A stretch of DNA of 64,000 nt from Gerris lacustris (GCA_951217055.1 OX578282.1:16431877-16495876); one strand, 5' to 3'; shown: positions 11,025 to 23,440, counted from the first letter of the stretch. A program made the numbers and translations. Notes: a model not told the origin generated them from the sequence alone.

Positions 11025-11709
11025 TAATTATAAATGATAAAAATTAATTTTAAAAACAATTGATTCCACTGCGAAATCCGGGAATCAATCTATTTCTAGT
11101 TATTATGTTAAATCAATTTTGGGGAAAAAATCAGTGTTGATCGTTCTAGAGGTAGTTCACTAAATGCATAGATATATACATGTATGCATTAAGATTGCAT
11201 GCAATTAAGTCATTGGTAATGTTAGCATGTTTGCAAGGTTTGTTAATGAAAGCAACAGTTGGATCCACGTATATGCTTGTCTTAGATAAATTAAACCTAA
11301 TGAGTAGAGTAAACTCTTTGCTAATTATTCTTGGATCGATGCTCTAGTGTAAAGTAGTTAGAATAAACAAAGTACTCTAGTTTTAAACACCATTCTTAAA
11401 ATAAATCTCATTACACTATCACTTGTGATTATCTGAGAGTTTCATCTAATATTCATTCTTGTTTGCTTCCTTAACTCTTTTGTTGTAGGCGAGAAGTTAT
11501 TTGAGAAATGTATACCTTGAATGAGTGCGGCAACGAAGCTGAAATAGTTTACGTTAATTTGTGTACAGTCTATAAATAAATAATTTCACTATTTATATGA
11601 TGAAATTTTGTTTTGATTTTTAGCTTTTTTAATATTGATATGTTTTAGCTTAAAGGATCATAAGAAATATCCGTCACGTAAAAAAGTAAAAAAAAATGAG
11701 ATCATTTTA
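11025..11709. other. Unassigned stretch
   Basis: No repeat shared elsewhere in the window and no supported coding region were seen. Confidence 0.4.
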
Positions 11710-12010
11710 AATATCGTGCCAGGAAGTTAGGATTTAACAGGAGGTCGATAGGTTTTCATTCATTATAGTACTATATTTCGCCGATAGAAGTTTTAAATTT
11801 TATATAAAATGATATCAGAGCTCCTAGCGGACCAAATGGTAATCAAAATGGATTAATGTTTCATAATTTCACACCTGATCCATCTTCTATATCAATTAGA
11901 CATTTGTATACTGATTTTCTTAACTTCATGGAAAAACATTGAAATGTGGACTCAAAGCCCAAAAACATATCCACGATTCAATATTTTTCCATGAAATGGA
12001 AGTAATGAGT
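11710..12010 (+). repeat. Family J repeat, copy J1
   Basis: Shares 'gtgccaggaagttaggat', 'taacaggaggtcgat', 'aaaatgatatcagagctcct', 'ccatggaaaaacattgaa'-type and 'caatatttttccatg' blocks with the interrupted copy at 25753-26760. The 'tggaaaaacatt' and 'aatatttttcca' parts are inverted with respect to each other, giving a subterminal stem. No coding capacity seen. Confidence 0.65.
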
Positions 12011-12270
12011 ATATGTATTTTCTTTTTTGTGTTTGGAACACTTTTTATCACTGCTTATATGTTTTAAAATCCCGTTATACCATTCTTTTAAACTCGTAAG
12101 TATTCCATGTTCCAGTGATTGGAGGTAAGAAGCTATGTGCCATATTAAATGATGGATTCTTTTTAAAAAGTCAATTACACCAATGTTATTAAATTTAACG
12201 TAGTACGGTAAATTAAATAACTAACTCTTAAACGTATTTAATAATAATAATAAGAAACATTTATTGCAAA

Positions 12271-12775
12271 AATAGTATATTATGTTACTAGGCTGTGAAG
12301 TGAGTTTTTTCTTTACCGCGGCAATTACATTTACTGTCGAGCGAAGCGAGACGGTAAATATTGCCAAGATAAAGATAAAACACTTCACAGTCGAGTAGTA
12401 GCATATGCTATTTTTTCCGAGGTAGCAGACAATGAAAAAAAATCAATAATCAATATAATAATAACAAATATTAGTACATACTTAAGATTTAAAAAAAAGA
12501 AACCTTAAAAAGAGGTAAAGATAAATAAAACGCATTGACATCTAACGGATTTTAATCGTACTAAGAAGTTATCTACAAAGATTGCAGCGCTAAAACGGAT
12601 GTTTTGATAACTACCAGCACAAAAAAAAAAATTTTTACGTCCTAGGACGTAAAAATTGTTTTCTATGCAGCTAGGAGTAATGAAAAGATTTTTAAAGTCC
12701 ACGTAATGAAAAAATGGATTTAAGCTATGTTTATTTGAGTTCTAAAGTTACTATTTCACAGCCTACCACGGAAAA
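12271..12775 (-). repeat. Family C element, copy C1
   Basis: About 505 bp, matching C2 (20679-21208) and C3 (27810-28338) in reverse orientation. Both ends carry 'aggctgtgaa' facing inward (subterminal inverted repeat). Inside is the hairpin 'tttactgtcgagcgaagcga' with its partner, and 'gcatatgctattttttccga'. Non-coding; a MITE-like or foldback element of unknown superfamily. Confidence 0.75.
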
Positions 12776-12924
12776 AGAAAATTACATGCATTACAATGTT
12801 TTGATATTTTCTAACTACAGATTTGTTTTTTTTTGCAAATCGGCAATTAGCCGTGGTCCTCTAAGTAGGATAGGTAAAGTTCCAACTTCGTTTTCAAGGT
12901 TATCTCTTAGTGTAAAATTATCTC

Positions 12925-13216
12925 ATCCAAACATCTTAATAAACGTTGCAGGTTCTTTTCCATCCAGACCTATCCCCAGGTTACGACCTATTTGTAGCTA
13001 CATATACTCTCTTCTAGCACACTCCACAAACTTTCCTCACCTCTTCTTCACATCTCTTCTTTGGTCTCTTCTTTGGTCTTCTTCTTTGGACCAATGTAAT
13101 ATTTCCTTTGACCATCGCTCTTCTTTAGATCTTGCTAGATGCCCGGTCCATCTCCATTTACTCTCAAGTACAGTTCTGCCGATATCTTTCAATTTGGTCT
13201 TGGTACTAATCCATTG
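12925..13216 (-). pseudogene. RTE-like LINE 3' coding tail, degraded
   Basis: The minus strand reads 'TKLKDIGRTVLESKWRWT', 'GHLARSKEERWSKEI', followed by a K/R/D-rich run, then frame breaks and 'DGKEPATFIKMFG'. The block 'SKWRWTGHLAR' matches the conserved 'KWRWAGHVAR' motif downstream of the reverse transcriptase in RTE-type LINEs. Stops and frameshifts show decay. The plus-strand open frame 12714-13217 overlapping this is a shadow. The 5' part of the element is not present. Confidence 0.65.
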
Positions 13217-13289
13217 ATTGCTCCTTTTTCTCTTCTGTGGTACCTATCATACTAAACATATTAAATAGCAACTATTTAATAAATAATGA

Positions 13290-13658
13290 GGGAGCCAGGG
13301 TAACCGAGCGACTTCAGGCGCTCGCTCAGCTATCAATAAGTCGAGGCAACTCGAGGTCGTGGGTTCGATCCCGTGCCATGATACTCTGATTTGCATCAAT
13401 GAATCGGGGACAGTGCAGGGCGAGAGACACCTTTTATGGAGACTCATCCCCCAGGTTTTGATGCACGTTTATATAGCTTACTAATGACCACACCATACTC
13501 GCTTCGGCGGTACAATGTACAAATGTATGATGTGTGAAGTTGCTAGAACTCTTCATCACGGGACGTAAAAAGGGCCTAAGTGATGGCCTAATTGCAAGGT
13601 TCGAACAAGTGGCTCGTCCTACCCGTTCTAGTTGGAAGTACTAGACTACTACTACTAC
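13290..13658 (+). mobile_element. tRNA-derived SINE (family S1), full copy S1a
   Basis: The head has an A-box-like 'ggtaaccgagcgacttcagg' and a B box 'gggttcgatcccgt' (13361-13375), resembling a tRNA-Leu/Ser-type ancestor. A body follows containing 'ggggacagtgcagggcgaga', 'gcttactaatgaccacacca' and 'cgtaaaaagggcctaagt'. The 3' end is a (cta/tac)n tail. Both sides carry the same 13 bases, 'taataaataatga' (13277-13289 and 13659-13671): a perfect target-site duplication, so insertion is recent and used LINE machinery. Confidence 0.9.
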
Positions 13659-13671
13659 TAATAAATAATGA

Positions 13672-15527
13672 ACTGAAATAATGAGTATATTTATTTTCCT
13701 TTTGCTCTTGAAACACTTAATAACTTTTTACAAACAATAATAACTAAGTAATAACTAACTAGAAATAATAACTAGCCAGACTTAAAACTCTGTTGGACAA
13801 ACTGGTTCCAGCAACTGTTTACATTATACATTTGTACACAGTACAAAATTGTTTGTAAAAAGAATGTGGGAAAAGATTAAAATGGTTTTTATCAAATTAT
13901 TGACCTTTATTGCACTTAAGTACAAACTATCTAATATAAGATAAGATTTAATTTACTTTTAATATAATTTAATGAGCAAAACTCTTCACTAACAATATAT
14001 AAGAGAGAATTTTCATTAAATGTAATAACATTTAGCGAAATATAAAAAAAGTATGCTGTTTGACTTTGTATGAGACTTTCACGAGAAACATTATTAAAGA
14101 AGTTCGCAGCTGTGCTATAAAGCGTTTTATAAGATTGCACTTTCCACATGTAGCTGGTATCAGCTCAATACCCAAAATTAGATTCTACTAGACCTAGTTG
14201 AAACTATACACAATATTTGAGTTAACTAGTTATACTATTTGATTTTAAGTTTTTATTATCTAAATTATTTTTCTTTTTTAACCCTCTGAAGGCAACATGG
14301 GCTCCAAACTACTTTTTTATTAAAGGACTTCTGAGAGAACAGATACTGCATATTGCATATGCACCGCATGTGCAGTTTAAAAATATTCGTCCACCTCTGT
14401 TTAAGACACTTAAAATACCTATTTGTAACAGCTTTTCAGCAACTGCCTACCTAGTGGGGTTAGATGAGCCCACAATTTAATTTGTTGTTATATCAATACA
14501 TTCTTACTTATATTATTGTTTACATTTACTTGCATTATTATTATTATTATTTAATAATAACTAGAATGACACGTGTTAAAGACTCATTAATTTATTATCT
14601 AAAATATAGTGCATGTAAGTAATATAGAATGTAGGTTCTGTTAAATGGATTATAATAATTTCAAAATATAAACTTTGTAAAAATTATAATAACAGGTTTA
14701 TTATGGAAAATATTTTTCTATTGAAAAAATGGATAAACTGCGTATATCTTAGTTAATGAGTGTAGGGATTTAATCAGAAAATCATTTTTATTTAATTAAT
14801 TTAAACGTTTTCATCGTCTGTATTTTCAATTTTTTCTGCTTTAAAACAATATGGGAAATAAAATTAATGATCATCTGGCTATTATCGTAGATTTTTAATT
14901 ATTTTTTTTATTTTTTCTATTCGTTATATAAAGATGAGTGTGTAATCGATTTTTTTTAAGATTGTTCACGATTTTCTCAAAGGAATGATATGTTGGATGG
15001 GTCTAGTGAATTATTGTTTTAAAACATGAGGTTGCATAGTGTATCTTATGTTCTTTATGCAGTTTCTTTTTGTGTTTGCTGCGTTAGTGTTAAGGCAGGT
15101 TTTCCTCTGCGGAGTTCCCCCAAGGCCTCTCACGTTTTCCACCTCTAGTCTCTTGTTTTTCCTACTTGATCGAAGAAAACCGGATTCGAACGATTCCTTT
15201 GTTATATTTTTCTTTTAAAGTCTTATCTTATAAAGATACCTTAGTTATATATAGTTTGTTTTTCTGTACAATACAGCGAAATTGACGACTTATGATGTAA
15301 ATATTCTGTATAATATGTTACCTAAGAACAAACTCGGAAAATACTTTGTGATTTTGTATGCCTCCAAATATAATAATTGATTATTTCCTTAAATATTTCA
15401 GTTCCCTCATTAAAACACCAGAACTAGCGTTAAAGATACAATAAAATAAAATACATTTTTATTTTGATAATGCAATTATATTTTAAATGGATTCAGCTCT
15501 AAGCTTGGTAAAACTGAAGAATATTGA
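13672..15527. other. Unassigned AT-rich stretch
   Basis: About 1.9 kb. The open frame at 13931-14149 (minus) has no recognisable feature. I see no dispersed repeat shared within the window and no supported gene. Confidence 0.4.
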
Positions 15528-16118
15528 GCGAGTTTACCGAAGGTAGTAACGGAAGCTATGTGATCGTTCTGAAGAACAAAAATATTTTATGTCTCCGATT
15601 TCAATAATTCCAAGACAGAATCCGTTTCATCATCATGGAACATTTTTGGTTCTGTGTCTGTCTGTCGGTAAATTTTTGCAAACCAACATATCTTAAAAAC
15701 TTCAAGCCCGATTTTAATGAAAATTGTATGGTAGGTCATAATTAGCTCATTGTTGGTCCCATGTAAGTTTCAGCCTTCTGGGCCCATTTGTTTCTCTTAA
15801 ACATGCGTGAAAACATACATTGATTTACACCTACAGCTAAGGATGCCTGAATTATTTATCTGATTTGTATGAAACTTTTATGGTTTATCGAAACCTGCAG
15901 ATAGCCCTAGATTAGTTTAAATCGTCTACGCTCTTTAACTTTTGCCAAATTGATACTTTAATTCATATAAAATATTAAAACAATTTTGACAGATTAAAAA
16001 AACGGGGGGAAACAATTAAACAAATTAGACAATAATGGCTTGTAAAAGCATAAAATCAATAAATTACGTGATAGGATCTGAGGAAGCTATGTGCCACACT
16101 AATGGCAGTATAATATTA
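15528..16118 (+). repeat. Family A repeat, copy A4
   Basis: Runs from 'gagtttaccgaaggtagtaa' to 'gaagctatgtgccacactaa'. The tctg block is shortened. Near full length. Confidence 0.72.
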
Positions 16119-16910
16119 TTGATAATCCAATTATATTTCGAATGGATTCAGCTCTTAGCTCTATTTAGTTGTGAAAGATTTGTATACTACCAAAAAAAAA
16201 AATAATACATTTTTGGCAGAAACAAATAGCAGTACGCAGCTTTGCTTGCATAAACTATTTTCCAGCCTATTGTTTTCTTACCTTTGATATATTATCTTCT
16301 TATCTCTTCGAAATGTTTTGGTAAAATAAGTATATTTTTTTTCTTTCACTGCACATAATAAACAAAAACAGATTACTCTCTCTGATAGAAACATTTCCAT
16401 AGTTCCATGACCTCCTATCTTCGTCATGAGGTGTCAAAATAAATATATTTATAGATAAAATTAAAACGCTTGCATTTTTATAGAGTGATATGGCGAATCT
16501 TATTATTTCACGTTTCAATAGTTCTATTGAGTGTGAGTATTGAGTGCAGATTGTGCGATATATATTGACACAATGGTTTTTCCTAACGCAATAATAATAC
16601 AGCTGTGACTATGAATTACTCGTTAGTAAAGAATGATTTTTAAAAATAATTGTGAAGCTTAAGTCGTTTAACATCGTATAATCCAATAGTTTTCATGGTA
16701 TTTGACACTTGGACTACAGAATACAAAGTAATTCTACATATTTAATCAAATTAGACTTAAGTAGATTTAGTAACAAAGTAATATGAAATACTTTTGTTAT
16801 CAATATTTATTGATTGACCTGATTATCGAGAGAACACTGTTTAATTAACTAAGGGCACCACCCATAAAAGAAGTTTGGTATCTATTAACAAAAATGGAAG
16901 ATACTGTCGA
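16119..16910. other. Unassigned stretch
   Basis: 'ttatatttcgaatggattcagctct' near 16130 repeats sequence found just left of A4 (about 15477-15500), so A4 may sit inside a local duplication. Nothing else recognised. Confidence 0.4.
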
Positions 16911-17773
16911 CATGATTAAGCAAAGCGACTTTAGAAGAGAAGGTACTCTTTTGAATTTATAATGACATGATTAAGCAAGGTGCATTTAGAAGTGAGGGTA
17001 CTCTTTTGAATTTCTAAAGACATGATTAAGCAAGGTGCATTAGAAGAGAAGGTACTCTTTTGAATTTCTAAAACATGATTAAGCGAGGCGTATTAGAAGG
17101 GAAGGTACTCTTTTGAATTTCTAAAGACATGATTAAGCGAGGCGTATTAGAAGAGGAGGTACTCTTTTGAATTTCTAAAGACATGATTAAGCGAGACGTA
17201 TTAGAAGAGAAGGTACTCTTTTGAATTTCTAAAGACATGATTAAGCGAGGCGTATTAGAAGAGAAGGTACTCTTTTGAATTTCTAAAGACATGATTAAGC
17301 GAGGCGCATTAGAAGAGAAGGTACTCTTTTGAATTTCTAAAGACATGATTAAGCAAAGTGCATTTAGAAGTGAGGGTACTCTTTTGAATTTCTAAAGACA
17401 TGATTAAGCAAGGTGCATTAGAAGAGAAGGTACTCTTTTGAATTTCTAAAACATGATTAAGCGAGGCGTATTAGAAGGGAAGGTACTCTTTTGAATTTCT
17501 AAAGACATGATTAAGCGAGGCGTATTAGAAGAGGAGGTACTCTTTTGAATTTCTAAAGACATGATTAAGCGAGACGTATTAGAAGAGAAGGTACTCTTTT
17601 GAATTTCTAAAGACATGATTAAGCGAGGCGTATTAGAAGAGGAGGTACTCTTTTGAATTTCTAAAGACATGATTAAGCGAGGCGTATTAGAAGAGAAGGT
17701 ACTCTTTTGAATTTCTAAAGACATGATTAAGCGAGGCGTATTAGAAGAGAAGGTACTCTTTTGAATTTCTAAA
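16911..17773. repeat. 54-bp satellite, about 16 units, with 378-bp higher-order repeat
   Basis: The unit includes 'catgattaagcgaggcgtat', 'tagaagagaaggtactctt' and 'ttgaatttctaaag'. The variant series from about 16970 is repeated from about 17350, that is every 7 units. The minus strand yields 18-residue peptide repeats (MSLEIQKSTFSSNTPRLI) in two open frames (17068-17346, 17446-17790), broken where 'ctaaagac' has lost a base (17071, 17451). I treat these as consequences of a 3n period. Confidence 0.88.
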
Positions 17774-17814
17774 AGTCGATTAGAAATCAAACAATTGAAA
17801 GTTATAATTGAACG

Positions 17815-18245
17815 AGTGTAGTGAGAATTTCATTTCAGAGAGATTCTTGAACTTTGAAACGTTTGTGTGTTTATGGGTTCGAGTTTGTGTGCTTGTTTGT
17901 CTAAAGATAACTGGCGTAAAAATTGATCGATTTAAACGAAATTTGGCCCACAGGGACATCTTATAACTTCTTACAATGGTGGCCAATATGGTGAAAGATT
18001 AAACAAAAAGTTTTTAATCAGCATGTCATGTTATACATCAATTTAAAGGTCTTAAAGTGTAGAATAAGAATATGAAGTCATTAAAATTTCACCCTTAATA
18101 TTTTTAAGATGGCGGCCAATTTACAACAAAAAAGATTGTAGTAAGCATGACATGTCGTATATCAAGTTAAAGGTCTTGAAGAGTAGAAAATGAATTTGTA
18201 ACTATTACTACCATATTTCCATTCTTTGCCGAAGTTTTAAAAATA
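17815..18245 (+). repeat. Family E repeat, copy E2
   Basis: Contains 'gataactggcgtaaaaattg', 'cgatttaaacgaaatttggc', 'atggtggccaatatggtg', and two tandem versions of 'agcatgacatgt..tatatcaa..taaaggtctt'. The duplicated module is absent from E1. Confidence 0.65.
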
Positions 18246-18933
18246 CAAATTATGGACTATCGACTTATAGTCGAAACCAGTGTTTATTTTATGTATGTTT
18301 TATGACAATATTCTGATTTTGAAATATTAATAGATATCGTTAATTATTTACTTTCTTTACTTGTTTATCATAATTGGTAATATAATCATGGGTTTCTTTA
18401 AAACCATCTTATACAATTGATCTTTTCTTTTCATTTCTTTTTTCAAAAGTAAGCTTTCGCATTGAGATCATAATATATTCACGTCAATGTAATGTTGTCT
18501 TTTCTTTAATTAATGTATACAATTAATTATCTTTTTTTTTAAATAAGATTACGTATCTATTTCCCCGTTTCATTTTGTTGTTAGTTCTAGCATGCTAGAT
18601 AATCTACCTAGATCTCTCGTGTACTGGTTGATAATGGCCGCTGCTTTTTTTTTTACTCAACTAGTTAGCTTAAGAAACGCATTTGATACCAACTTTCTAA
18701 AAAAAAAAAAATATATATCTATCATGAATAAATTCATAAATTCCCATTAGAATATATAATAATCTCAATGCAAATGTTGCCACTGACCATTCCATATTAA
18801 CCTCTTTTTTTGTTTTGTAACTTAGTTTCCTTTTCTCACACTTAACTTCTTTTACAGAGAAAGCGCTGCGACCCTGTTTTCATAATGATAATTAGCATTT
18901 TCTTGTATATTTTATGTATTATGTATATGATAT

Positions 18934-18978
<45 letters not shown>

Positions 18979-19706
18979 TACTTATGATAAAATTATCTGT
19001 CTTTATTTAGATAAGTTATTGTATTTATTCGAAGACCAACAAATCAAAACGTTTATTTTTTATTGGAATTACCCAACATCTTGTTAATAAAATATATGTA
19101 TTGTTCACCAATGTTTAGCAAACGAATTTTTATTTTAATTTTAACTTTAATTGTAATTTGTATTCTAATTATTATATAAATATGTTATATAAATTTTATT
19201 ATTATATATATACATATATTACATTAGATATATGAGGATGTAATATGCAAGAAAATAAATAAATACATACATAATGATGTACATAAATATTATTTATATA
19301 TATATATATAAAATGGTTATCATTATTGTTATTTGCATACATATTTCCTCAAGCGTGATACATTTTTATGTCACACAATAAATAAATAGTCTCAGTTTTA
19401 TTTTAACGTTCTTAGTAAAAACAATTAATTAAATATCATTCATAAAAATTAGTAGTTTAGCAATACTGTAAAAAAAAAAAATGAAGCTAAGATTATTATC
19501 AGTAAAGCTGACATAATATTGTTATTTTACCATTATGAATTTCAATGAGTTTCCCAATGTTCTTAAAATAATAGCAACCTTATGATTGGCAAACAGAAAC
19601 AGTAACTAAAGTGTAACGAACTACTTTTCAATTTACTATTTCTATATAGATTACTGTATGTTGTGTGTCATACATTACTGAAGATCACACTTTACTGTAA
19701 ACTGTA
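18246..19706. other. AT-rich stretch with (TA)n microsatellite
   Basis: A (ta)n run lies at 18936-18974 with shorter ones near 19200 and 19297. No gene or dispersed repeat recognised. Confidence 0.55.
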
Positions 19707-19708
19707 TA

Positions 19709-20652
19709 TGGGTGATTCTAATTTAAAGTGCTATTTTGGAAGCTAAAATTGGACTGAAAATGTTGACTTTTTAAAAAAATTATGGAATGTTCTCGGACTA
19801 ATTTCAAATATATTTCAGCATGCGGGACAGATGGGAAATAACTTTACAAATTTTTAGGCGGTAATTAAGTTTATTTAAAGCATGGTAATTAAGCCACGTG
19901 AATTACACTTTTTTGTGCACGGTTGTTACATTTCACACTTTAAGAAAATATTTTGGTCAGTAGTTTAAAATAAAAAAACAATTTTAATACACCATTAAAT
20001 ATCACTCTTAAAAGCCTAAACAATGAACTATAACTTAACCTAAAAAGTCTTTGAAAATAGACTTAAATAACATGCACGGTAATTACGTTTAAAAGAGTTC
20101 GCAACTGGAAGAACAATCGGCATTAGCGCTAGCTCTCAACTAAAGGGTTCAGGTCATCCCCTATCAACCGTTACCAGAAAACCAGTGTTCCGGCATTGCG
20201 AAAATCCGTCGCCATACTTAAAATCTCCCTGCCACAACCAGAGTAGGGACACATTTATATAATGCCATGGTAATTACATTTTTTTAAAGAACAAACTTTA
20301 ACTTGAAGTTCTATTTAGTAATAATTAATTATTTTTAATAACTAACACATATTTTTATTCTGGTAGGACCCCACTTCAAAATTATCCAATAAGTTTTTGA
20401 ATAATATGATTAATGTACGAGCTAGAGTGAAGTGAATAAGAAAAACTGACTTTAGGACAGCCACGGTTGTTACAAAATCGCCTTTTGAAAATTTTTGTAG
20501 CGGTTAAAATTAAGCGGCGCATTATTTTTTTGCTTGGTAGTAGTTCTCTAAGCTTAACTGAGTTACCATGAAGAAAAATCCTGTCAATTATGTGAAAAAC
20601 GCTCGTTATTCATCTAGGACATGAAAATTGCACTTTAAATTAGAATCACCCA
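19709..20652. mobile_element. TA-flanked DNA transposon remnant, 944 bp
   Basis: Perfect 23-bp terminal inverted repeats start 'tgggtgattctaatttaaag' at both ends (right end on the reverse strand), flanked by TA at 19707-19708 and 20653-20654. Inside, 'cacggttgttaca' and 'atggtaattaa / acggtaattacg' words occur repeatedly in both halves, like subterminal transposase-binding repeats. No transposase coding region is visible, so it is probably non-autonomous. TA duplication is compatible with Tc1/mariner-like elements but the family is not identified. Confidence 0.8.
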
Positions 20653-20678
20653 TATCGTCATTTATTTCGGGAAAAAAT

Positions 20679-21208
20679 CTTTTTTCCGTGGTAGGCTGTG
20701 AAATAGTAACTTTAGAGCCTAAAAAACATAGCTAAAATCCATTTTTTCATTACGTGGACTTAAAAGATCTTTTCATTACTCCTAGCTGTAAAGAAAAAAT
20801 CTTTTACGTCCTAGGAACTAAAAGATTTTTTATGTCCGGCGGGTAGTTGTCAAAACTTCCGTTAGTACCGCTGCAGTCTTTGTAGAAATGCTTCTAGTAC
20901 GATTAAAATCCGCTAGATGTCAATGCGTTTTATTTATCTTTTCTTATAGTGTAACCTCTTTTTAAGGTTTCTTTTTTTAAGTCTTAAGTATGTACTAATA
21001 TTTCTTATTATTATATATTGATTAGTGATTAATATTTAATGTTCTTTCATTGTCTGCTACCTCGGAAAAAATAGCATATGCTACGCGACTGTGAAGTGTT
21101 TTTTCTTTACCTTGGCAATATTTACTGTCTCGCTTCGCTCGACAGTAAATGTAATTGCCGCGGTAAAGAAAAAACTCACTTCACAGCCTTGTAACATAAT
21201 ATACTATT
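20679..21208 (+). repeat. Family C element, copy C2
   Basis: Starts 'ttttccgtggtaggctgtga' and ends 'cacagccttgtaacataata' then 'tactatt'. Contains the hairpin 'actgtctcgcttcgctcgac' (tactgtc...gacagta). Nearly identical to C3, so one of them moved or was copied recently. Confidence 0.82.
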
Positions 21209-21292
21209 CTGTGTAGACATTTTTATAATTCGTAGACATCAAAAAAGTTTCTTTATTAGAATTATTACAATGCTTCTGTTACATTTATCTTT

Positions 21293-21592
21293 GAACTAAA
21301 GCGCAATAAATATTTCTCAGAATATTTTATAAAATCCAGGCCTGCCTTTCGTTATAAAGAGTAAATTTTTAGAGGAAGTTATTTTAATTCAGGTATCCAC
21401 GTCTGTTTTTGAGTCCTTTATTTTATAATAATTTTTGTGGCTTGGAACTAAAGCGCCATAAATATTTCTCAGAATATTTTATAAAAACCAGGCCTGCCTT
21501 TCGTTATAGAGAGTAAATTTTTAGAGGAAGTCATTTCAATTCGGGAATCCATGTCTGTTTTTGAGTCCTCTATTTATAATAATTTTTACGAT
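21293..21592. repeat. Direct tandem duplication, period about 153 bp
   Basis: 'aactaaagcgcaataaatat' through 'gtctgtttttgagtccttta' (from 21293) is repeated from 21446 with few changes. No coding capacity. Confidence 0.8.
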
Positions 21593-22164
21593 TGTCTGAT
21601 GTTCAGAAGTACTTATTAAGATGTATCGCATTTATATAACTAACATACATTCTAGATGGATAATAAGATATCAGATTGGTTAGATATTCGTTAATAATTA
21701 GAATAAGATGTATATTTGTGACAGTTACTCCATTATTTAGGTTTTATTTAAATTAAAATTATAATCTGGATGATCAATTCAAGGTAAAATAATATTTTTA
21801 ATGTGTCTGTTTATATTTTTAAATGTTATTCTGTTAGTTAAAATTAAGATTAATTTGAATTTTTATTTGTAGACAAATTTATGTATAAAAGAGAAAAGTT
21901 TTTTTAAGATTAAATAAGTAACATATTGTTAGAATATTGTTTATGTTATTTTAGGCCTGAAGATACCCAGGTATAGGTGAAATATAGTCAACATATGAAT
22001 TAAAAGAAAATATTAGTTTGGTCTCTTTTAAACATTTTCTTCCCCAAAGACTAACTAAAACAAAAAGAAATTCTAATAAAAACATAAGGGATCAACTGAA
22101 GAAAATAAACTTTAAAAATATTTTTTTTTATAAATAGATATACGCCTCATCGCTTGTTATGAAA
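21593..22164. other. Unassigned AT-rich stretch
   Basis: No gene or repeat recognised. Confidence 0.4.
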
Positions 22165-22838
22165 AATTGTTATATTTGTTTTTGCTTGTTCCTTAATAAA
22201 TAAACGATTAGTATGGGTGGTCCGAAAGTCTCTCCCCCCCCCCCCCTTTTAACTTTTGAATGGTTTAAGATAAATTAATAAAATGTGGGAGATCCGGATC
22301 ATGTAAAGGGAAGTTTATTTTCATGCATTCGCGCACTAGGGGCAACTACCCTAATCAAAATTTCAAATTAGATTGTATATTTTTGATAGCATATTTGGAT
22401 TCTACAGTGAAAAATAATAATCTTAATTTGCGAGTTGCCTAAACTTATGCAAAAATAAATATGAATGTTTTGCAAATTAATTTTTTATTTAATATTTTAT
22501 ATAACTTGTATTTTTTTAATTCCTAATATCATTATAATGCCAAGCAGTGTTAAGTACTAAATTATTACAAAGTTATTAAAAATTGTTTTATTTGTTTTTG
22601 CTTGTTCCTTAATAAATAAACGATTAATACGGGTGGTCCGAAAGTCTCCCCCCCCCCCCCCCCCCACTATTAGCTTTTGAATGGTTTAAGATAAATTAAT
22701 AAAATGTGGGAGATCCGGATCAAGTAAAGGGAAGTTTGTTTTCATGTATTCACGCACTAGGGGCAACCACCCTAATCAAAATTTCAAATTAGATTGTATA
22801 TTTTTGATAGCATATTTGGATTCTACGGTGAACAATAA
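22165..22838. repeat. Direct duplication of about 415 bp covering the left end of element G and a repeat H
   Basis: 'gtttttgcttgttccttaat' plus the G left end 'gggtggtccgaaagtct', a C run, and 'gtgggagatccggatca' occur at 22175 and again at about 22590. Between them lies repeat H (22428-22580: 'tttgcgagttgcctaaactt', 'gccaagcagtgttaagta'), which occurs a second time at about 25220-25385. The duplication therefore includes one end of a transposon plus flanking sequence. Confidence 0.78.
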
Positions 22839-23440
22839 TAAAATTTTACTTGATTTTTTTTTTATGTCCAATATTTTGCCCCCTATAGGGTGTCAAAGAT
22901 AGCGAAATAACCCTTCCGAAAATAGTAAAAAACACTACTTTTCCTATATACCTTCGGAGATGGTGAGGAAAAGTAATAAAACTCATATCGTTGTAAAATC
23001 TAAACAGTTTCAGATAAATTAATGAAACTTAGGGAATCTGTACCATGTTAAAAGAAGTTTGTTTATTGCAATCGCTCAGTAGGGGCAACCACTCATTTTG
23101 CACCCACGCCACCCAACTTCAAAATTATATATTGGAGTGTATATTTTTGATAGCAGATTTGAATTCTACGGTAATAAAATAAGAATATGCCACTTCAAAC
23201 TGTTTTCTCAATCTCCAATATTTTGCCCTCTATTTGGCGAAAGTGTAAAAATAGTAGATTTCATCACCTAGGGGCAAAGTGGGTGGTTGCCCCTAGTGCG
23301 TGAATGCATGAAAACAAACAACAAGAAAGCAGCTATCAGCCTTCATAAGGCCTGCATGATACGGATTCCCCAAGTTTCATTAATTTATCTCAAACCGTTC
23401 AAAAATTAAGAAGGGGGGTGGAGACTTTTGGACCACCCTG
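22630..23440. mobile_element. Element G: TA-flanked element with long inverted repeats
   Basis: Left end 'cgggtggtccgaaagtctcc' and right end (reverse strand) 'cagggtggtccaaaagtctc' lie between TA dinucleotides (22628-22629; 23441-23442). The arms extend about 130 bp or more, including 'aggggcaaccaccc' and its complement. A third, direct version of the arm lies at about 22995-23105. The end sequence and TA duplication suggest a Tc1/mariner-type non-autonomous element. The right arm carries a foreign 30-bp patch (see findings). Confidence 0.78.

Noticed and set aside
12714..13217. 167-codon plus-strand open frame
   Set aside because: It starts in the C1 element and runs antisense to an RTE-like LINE tail whose motifs are on the other strand.
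13290..13375. tRNA-Leu/Ser gene
   Set aside because: The head is tRNA-like but continues into a shared body with (cta)n tail and target duplication; a SINE.
16911..17773. CRISPR-like array
   Set aside because: Units are contiguous with no unique spacers and the context is eukaryotic; a satellite.
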